From Polytrichum commune (taxonomy: Eukaryota > Streptophyta > Polytrichopsida > Polytrichales > Polytrichaceae), in assembly GCA_950295325.1 (NCBI GenBank), contig OX485807.1, positions 52,360,440 to 52,424,439 of the forward strand: a stretch of 64,000 bases of DNA. The letters are read 5' to 3'. The position numbers and the translations under genes are program-made. The notes beneath the pieces are model-generated. The model ran no database searches and had not been told where the DNA came from. It saw only the letters and a program-made list of their open reading frames with translations. Shown piece by piece: positions 59,524-64,000 of this stretch (its first letter is position 1; every line of letters begins with the position of its first letter).

Positions 59524-61404
59524 CTAGTCCGACCCACTATTTTTTTTTGCGGCTAAGTCCTTTTTTTTGGCGGCTTCCATGGCTCTAAAAATCTCAGGCC
59601 CACGACTGTATCCTTGTGTGTTGCCTGGACAGGAATATGTGTCGTTCTTGCATGTTTCAGGACGCGCTCCCGAATTGTAAGAGGTGGTATTATAAGTAGA
59701 ATGCGAGGGCGTTTGCGAAAGGGAACGTCTTGCGCTTCTCCGGAGGGCCAGACAATGATCGGACTCGGAAGATGCGGCCTTGAGGGCGTGCCTATCCAAG
59801 GAGGACGTGGAGGAGGGCCGGGCACCAAGCGAGCGGGTAGCCACCTGCGAAACAACGTCATAGGAAGATAAGAATAGGAATGGAGTGGGGAAAATAATGA
59901 GGGCGGTTTGGGATGGGCGCTCGTAAAGAGAACGGCACGCAAACGGAAGACAAGGGAAGCAAAAGCGGGAAAGGGGTTTAGGGTTGAGGAAGGCACCTTG
60001 GCTTTGGGGACGTCCATGCGGGGAACGGTGGGAACGAGGGGGGCGTCGACGGGAGCATCCGGAGCCGATGGAACTATTGTATTGGTGAGTGGCGGGGGGG
60101 AGTCGAGGCGTGGAGGGCCCATGATCGCGGAGGACGTTGCGGGGGGAGGAACGGAGTCGGCGGGGGAGGTGTGGCAACGGGGGCCTTCCATGCGGAGACG
60201 CCGGCTCGGCCCGCGACGAGCGACGCCGTCGTCCTTAGAGGGCGAGAGGTGCCCCAAACGAACGAGCGTCCGTTTCTCCTTGGAGAGGGGGGAGGGCGAC
60301 GGGGCGTAGGCGCGGGCGACAAGTGCGGGGGGCGGGCTGTTGACGACGCCGTCGTCGATGCCGATGTCGCGGGAGTAATCCACGGCCGAGGCCGCGTCCA
60401 CTGCCGAGAACTGGTAGAGGGATGGCATTTGGAAGTCCGTGACGTCGCGGGAAGGGGAGGCAGGGGGCGAGAGGGGACGGGCCGGAAGGGCCGTCGACCA
60501 CAGGGGCGTCGCATATGGGGGCAAACTATGGGCAAGAACAAGAACAACAACAATCACAACAACAAAAGACATCCAAAAACGAAGCAAGCATTAGTAAATG
60601 TGAACCACATGATACAAGCAAAGACATGGAGGCATTTCAAATCAATTTATTGAGTTTGGCGAGCCTCATGATGCTCTTGAATACATTATCGCGGGGGCTT
60701 AGCGCCGCATTGCCGAAGGGGTTGGACCTAACAAAAAATGGGATGCTACCGGCGTGGAGCACGAGCCTTCTAAGGTAGGGGGCTAGCCTATCGACCAAAA
60801 ATGTGTCTTGCCTATCGCCGGTCCAAGTGTCCGGGAAGATGACGTTTCCCGGGGGGTTCAAGACGCTCTTGGTGGGGCTATCGTCGATGAGGACGGTGTT
60901 CTCTGGAGTCGGCCACCACCTGTGCGGCGTCCCTTGCAGACGGGGGACGCCTCGCCAGAGTCTCGAGCGGAGGACCTTGAGGAACTGCTATCCTCCGCCC
61001 CGACCGCCAAACTTGGGCACCGGTTGACCTTTCTCGTCGAGCAGCTCGTCGCAGTCCTCTTGGCCGAGGACGAGGCACGGGCTCGGGAGATCGCGGAACA
61101 AAAAGTGGACGATGGGCTCCGTGTTCTCCATGACCATGGAGCTCCACACAATGACGTGAGCGAACTCGACCACCTCGCGAAGGAAGTCACGCAAGCCGGG
61201 ACGGGCGCGGACAGCCTTGCGGTTAATGAGGGTGTCGAGCTTGCCGTCGTAGTCCCTTTCGTCGGGGTGACGAAAGGGACGCGTGGGGATCCTTGGGATG
61301 TGTTGGGTGTGACACAACACCCCGTTGAGGTCAAAAACGATGAAAGGTTTGTGCCGGGTGGGAGGTCTACTGGTCGAGGGGTTGCGACCTATCTCCGGGG
61401 GGTC
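59524..61404 (-). pseudogene. FCP1/HAD phosphatase-like domain and disordered C-terminus, probably the 3' half of the gene at the right edge
   Basis: The exon 61404-60637 follows a good acceptor (TTCATCACAG) and encodes an FCP1-homology domain: KPFIVFDLNGVLCHT (HAD motif I, DLN in place of DxD), RPGLRDFLREVVEFAHVIVW then SS (motif II Ser), KFGGRGGG, and, after an in-frame TAG at 60990, NTVLIDDSPTKSVLNPPGNV (motif IV Asp pair), DTFLVDRLAPYLRRL and SNPFG. Then come exon 60525-59997 after a branch-point/pyrimidine/CATAG acceptor (DFQMPSLYQFSAVDAASAVD, Ser/Pro-rich) and exon 59844-59524 (Lys/Ser-rich, stop at 59524). FCP1-type enzymes remove phosphate from the RNA polymerase II tail or other proteins; the Asn in motif I may abolish phosphatase activity. 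How the FCP1 exon joins the next exon is unclear. The in-frame TAG suggests a pseudogene or a missed intron. Confidence 0.55.
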
Positions 61405-61539
61405 CTGTGATGAACAACTCGACTAGTTTAATTCTATGATCCAATAATGAAATTTTGCGTAGAAAATGAAGATGGTGCATTATGGGGAAAGACGAGGAAG
61501 TGAGGAGAGTGCAAGGAAAATGTGCTCAAGGGCACACTT

Positions 61540-63576
61540 GCGAACGAGCGTTCGTGAATGAAGGCTGCGGGGGCGGTGCGCATCATTTACGAGCGCTCGT
61601 TCGTGAGCGCGGCTACACGTACATTTACGAGCGGTCGTTTGCGAATGAGGTGGACAGTGGGTCGCACCCTTTCACGAACGAGCGTTCATGAATGAGGTGG
61701 GTATGCAAGAATGAACATAATCTCATCAACATATACAATATACGAGAAGGGGTCGAGGGCAGAGAATTTGAAGCAACGCGATGCAGATAACATAGGCTCA
61801 TATATTAATCCGTTGAATATTTACATTTCTCACGTGATAGTCTATCACATTTTCCTAAGGCAAAATGATGCCGTGTCCTACAAAACTGTTTGGCCCTAAG
61901 GGGAACCGCTGAAGAGGGCTCTCGCAAGGCCACTGGACGTCGATGAAGAGAAAAACATCGCGATGTTAGAGAGGTTACGAACGCGCGTTCGTAAAAAAAT
62001 GGTATTCTCAGAGGAGAGTTACCTCGTCATCGGGGGGAGGGGCAGCGGCGCTGGACCGAGCAGCAGGTCCCTCCTCAACGATTAACGAACGCGCGTTCGT
62101 AACCTCCACAGCTGCAGCCGCCTCTGTCTCCATGGCCTCTGCCTCACGCTCCGGTTGAGATGCCTGTGTCGCCTGGATGCGCAACGCGTCTTCTTCCTCG
62201 GCGCCCAGGTCGAGCGCGTCCATCCTGACATCCTCCATCCACGCCGCATGGGTTTCTTCCACGTCCATCCCATGCACCCCTGGTGCGTCATTGGGGCTCC
62301 CCTGCGTGTCCTCCACAATGACCATGTCAGTGTGTCGCGTAGAGTCATCGCCATGTCTGTCTACTACCCTGGGGACGACGGTGAAAGACGACGCATCGGT
62401 GTATGATGGCAGTCCTACCCTTGAAGGGGGAGGGGTGAGGACTGGAGGACCTGAAGATTCACGAACGTGCGTTCGTAAATCCTCGTCCTCCTGGATGGCC
62501 GCTGCCACAGCATCGTGGGAGGTGGTCGAGGGAACCTCTGGGGGCGGAGGCGTGCCAACAGGCGTAGGGTGGGGCGCCTGCTGGCGGGAAGGCCCTCCGG
62601 TGAACATGCCTGGTGGAGGGGATTGGGAGGGGTATCCTCCAGGGAAGGGGTAGGCCGGCTGGGGGGGCGCCGCGAAGCTCTGCATACGCTGGAGCATGGC
62701 GAGGATGGCGTCCGTCTTCTCGTTGGACTGCCTCAGCTCCTCCTGAATTGCGAACATTTTCTTGGCATTCTCCTCTGCCGCCTTCGCCATGTCCTCCTTC
62801 ATCTTCTGCTCGAGCTTGGCGTTAAGCTCGGCGATGGAGAGGGCCTCCTCCTTGACCCGCTTGTTCTTGTCGAAGTCGACCCCCAGCTCGACCATTATCT
62901 CCATATCTCCCTCGTCCTCGTCGGAGACCTCGATGATTGCCCCCGGAGGCAGCTCCACGTAGGGGGTCTTCTTCATCTTCCGCCTAGTGTTGCGGAAGTG
63001 GTCCAACGACGGGCGGGAGCGTTGGTCCAGAAGGTCGAGGTTCTCCATCTTGGGAACCACGACTGGCCTGGGCGACACCGATGTCGAGCATCCCCCGAGA
63101 GTGCCGAATGCCTCCGCCCCAGACGTTCGCGCGGGGAGGACATCTTGGGTTGTCCCCGCGGACGACCCCGTGTATCCACCCGGAGTCCCCTGCACGTCGG
63201 ATGGGTTTCCCGACGGCCCCAAAATTTGCAGAGGCGTGACGTCCAAGGATCGGAGGATCGCCTCGACGGTGTAGGAGGGCGCGGACTCGTCGTCGTCCAT
63301 CTCCATGGTGGGCATGCCCTCGTCGACGGGCATGTTGATGTCCGTCCTCGGGAGGGACATGTCCTCCAGGTCCATCGTGGAGGCCTTCGCCCTGTGCACG
63401 TGGAAGTCCTCCTCGTCGATGGCTTCAATGAAGCTATTGACGACCAGCCCCAGCATCTCAGATCCAAGTAAATATGTTAGAATATACAAACGTGCGTTCG
63501 TAAACATCAACGACGAGAAACAATGTCATCAAAACCCAAGACAAGTTGAGGTGAACTTTACGAACGAGCGTTCGTA
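61540..63576. repeat. Nine copies of a 16-base palindrome, ACGAACGNGCGTTCGT
   Basis: Copies lie near 61540, 61589, 61626, 61673, 61979, 62084, 62460, 63489 and 63560. Several extend to TTTACGAACG-N-GCGTTCGTAAA-type sequence. Copies near 61979 and 62084 are perfect palindromes (ACGAACGCGCGTTCGT); others carry one to three changes. By the gene model five are in the 618-base intron 62022-61405, two in the 141-base intron 63597-63457, and two in frame inside the exon 63456-62023 (encoding TNARS and RTHVRE). I found none elsewhere in the window. Confidence 0.85.
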
Positions 63577-64000
63577 AATATTAGTTGGAGAGCTTACCAT
63601 CGCAGCGTACATGAACTTGCTGCCTCCACAAACGTTGTACACGGTCTCTCCGCTTATTGCCACGCTCTGCAAAACGGAGACGTAGAACTCCAACCTGAGT
63701 TCCATCGCCGGGAAGACAGTGTACAAGGTTTCCTGCAGCAGATCCTTGGGAGGGGGATGGGGGATGCTGTAGATCTTCTTGAACGTAGTATTCGCCCTGA
63801 CAGGGGCTCGCCCATTCCGAAGCGTGTTGTACGTCAAGAAGACGAGGCTGACCGCCCCCACCTGTTTGATTCCCCTGGCCTCGTTGATGGCCACGATCCC
63901 TTCCGTCTTGGCGGGCACGTAAGTGCTGTGGAAGATGCTGTACTCGAATTTGATCGTCTTCTCGTACAGGTCGGTGACGACAAACAGCTTCGCCTGCTCG
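62023..64000 (-). CDS. 5' part of a GC-rich gene: possible SAM-binding motif and long disordered linker, cut by the window edge
   Basis: The exon from the right edge to 63598 reads through VVTDLYEKTIKFEYSIFHST and FLTYNTLRNGRAPVRANTT to LQSVAISGETVYNVCGGSKF then MYAAM, which resembles motif I of a beta-class SAM methyltransferase (hydrophobic strand, GG, small residues, helix). Donor ATG|GTAAGC and acceptor GATCTGAG|ATG bound a 141-base intron. The next exon (63456-62023) starts MLGLVVNSFIEAIDEEDFHV, then is acidic, Pro/Ser-rich with a coiled-coil (AELNAKLEQKMKEDMAKAAE), and ends PPPDDE|GT. Its phase matches the FCP1-like exon at 61404, so the two are probably one protein. No ATG start is in the window. 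The methyltransferase-like reading is weak; the coding call is stronger. Confidence 0.55.

Noticed and set aside
59614-60653. Plus-strand frames in the GC-rich island
   Set aside because: They are GC-driven shadows of the minus-strand exons, which have branch points, splice sites and matching phases.
61540-63576. CRISPR-like array
   Set aside because: The palindromes are 16 bases with irregular spacing from tens of bases to about 1 kb and lie in the introns and exon of a plant gene.
62155-63577. Plus-strand frames of up to 318 residues opposite the GC-rich gene
   Set aside because: The minus-strand frame is longer, has consistent splice phases and a clear coiled-coil; the plus-strand frames are Arg/Gly-rich by composition.

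Overview
The window reads as nuclear DNA of a land plant, probably a non-seed plant such as a moss or lycophyte. The plant call rests on GT-AG introns, a plant-type eIF3 subunit g gene, telo-box-like AACCCTAA motifs near its start, and Mutator-like and LTR transposons. The finer placement is only an impression from the transposon protein families. Most of the window is AT-rich and dominated by nested transposons. A GC-rich island fills the last 4.5 kb.

Region by region: 1-292 (minus) is the N-terminus of an unknown YVYDAT-repeat protein running off the left edge. 5677-9288 and 20395-24007 are two direct copies of a 3.6-kb segment, each carrying a complete three-exon eIF3g gene (minus). A third, broken 3' fragment lies at 25.6-27.8 kb. 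Between the two intact copies are two solo LTRs of one family in opposite orientation (9489-10289 and 16437-17243), each with a 5-bp target-site duplication (TSD), and a decayed multi-exon gene (about 11.0-17.8 kb, plus) ending in a DNA-methyltransferase-like domain. A Mutator-type terminus follows at 18769. 30063-32851 is a foldback element with inverted arms of about 1.07 kb and a 9-bp TSD. 38028-40400 (plus) is an intact 790-codon gene for a membrane-anchored, internally duplicated protein of unknown function. 42-48 kb holds small inverted-repeat elements and a retroelement gag-like relic.

The main find is 51330-57870: a 6.5-kb Mutator-like element with terminal inverted repeats built from GTGAGCG-type subrepeats and a 9-10 bp TSD. 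It carries two divergent genes: a transposase (plus; zinc-binding N-terminus, DDE-type core, SWIM finger) and a five-exon methyltransferase-like gene (minus). The degenerate relative at 11.0-17.8 kb sits in the same position and orientation relative to a matching terminus, so the pairing was probably a stable property of the family. A companion DNA-modifying or anti-silencing protein carried by a Mutator-like transposon is the most plausible reading, by analogy with plant VANDAL elements.

The GC-rich end (59.5-64 kb, minus) appears to hold one multi-exon gene. It joins a possible SAM-binding-like motif, a long disordered linker, an FCP1/HAD phosphatase-like domain with a DLNGV active-site variant, and a disordered C-terminus. 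Nine copies of a 16-bp palindrome (ACGAACGNGCGTTCGT) lie in its introns and, in frame, in one exon. No rRNA, tRNA or CRISPR array was seen.
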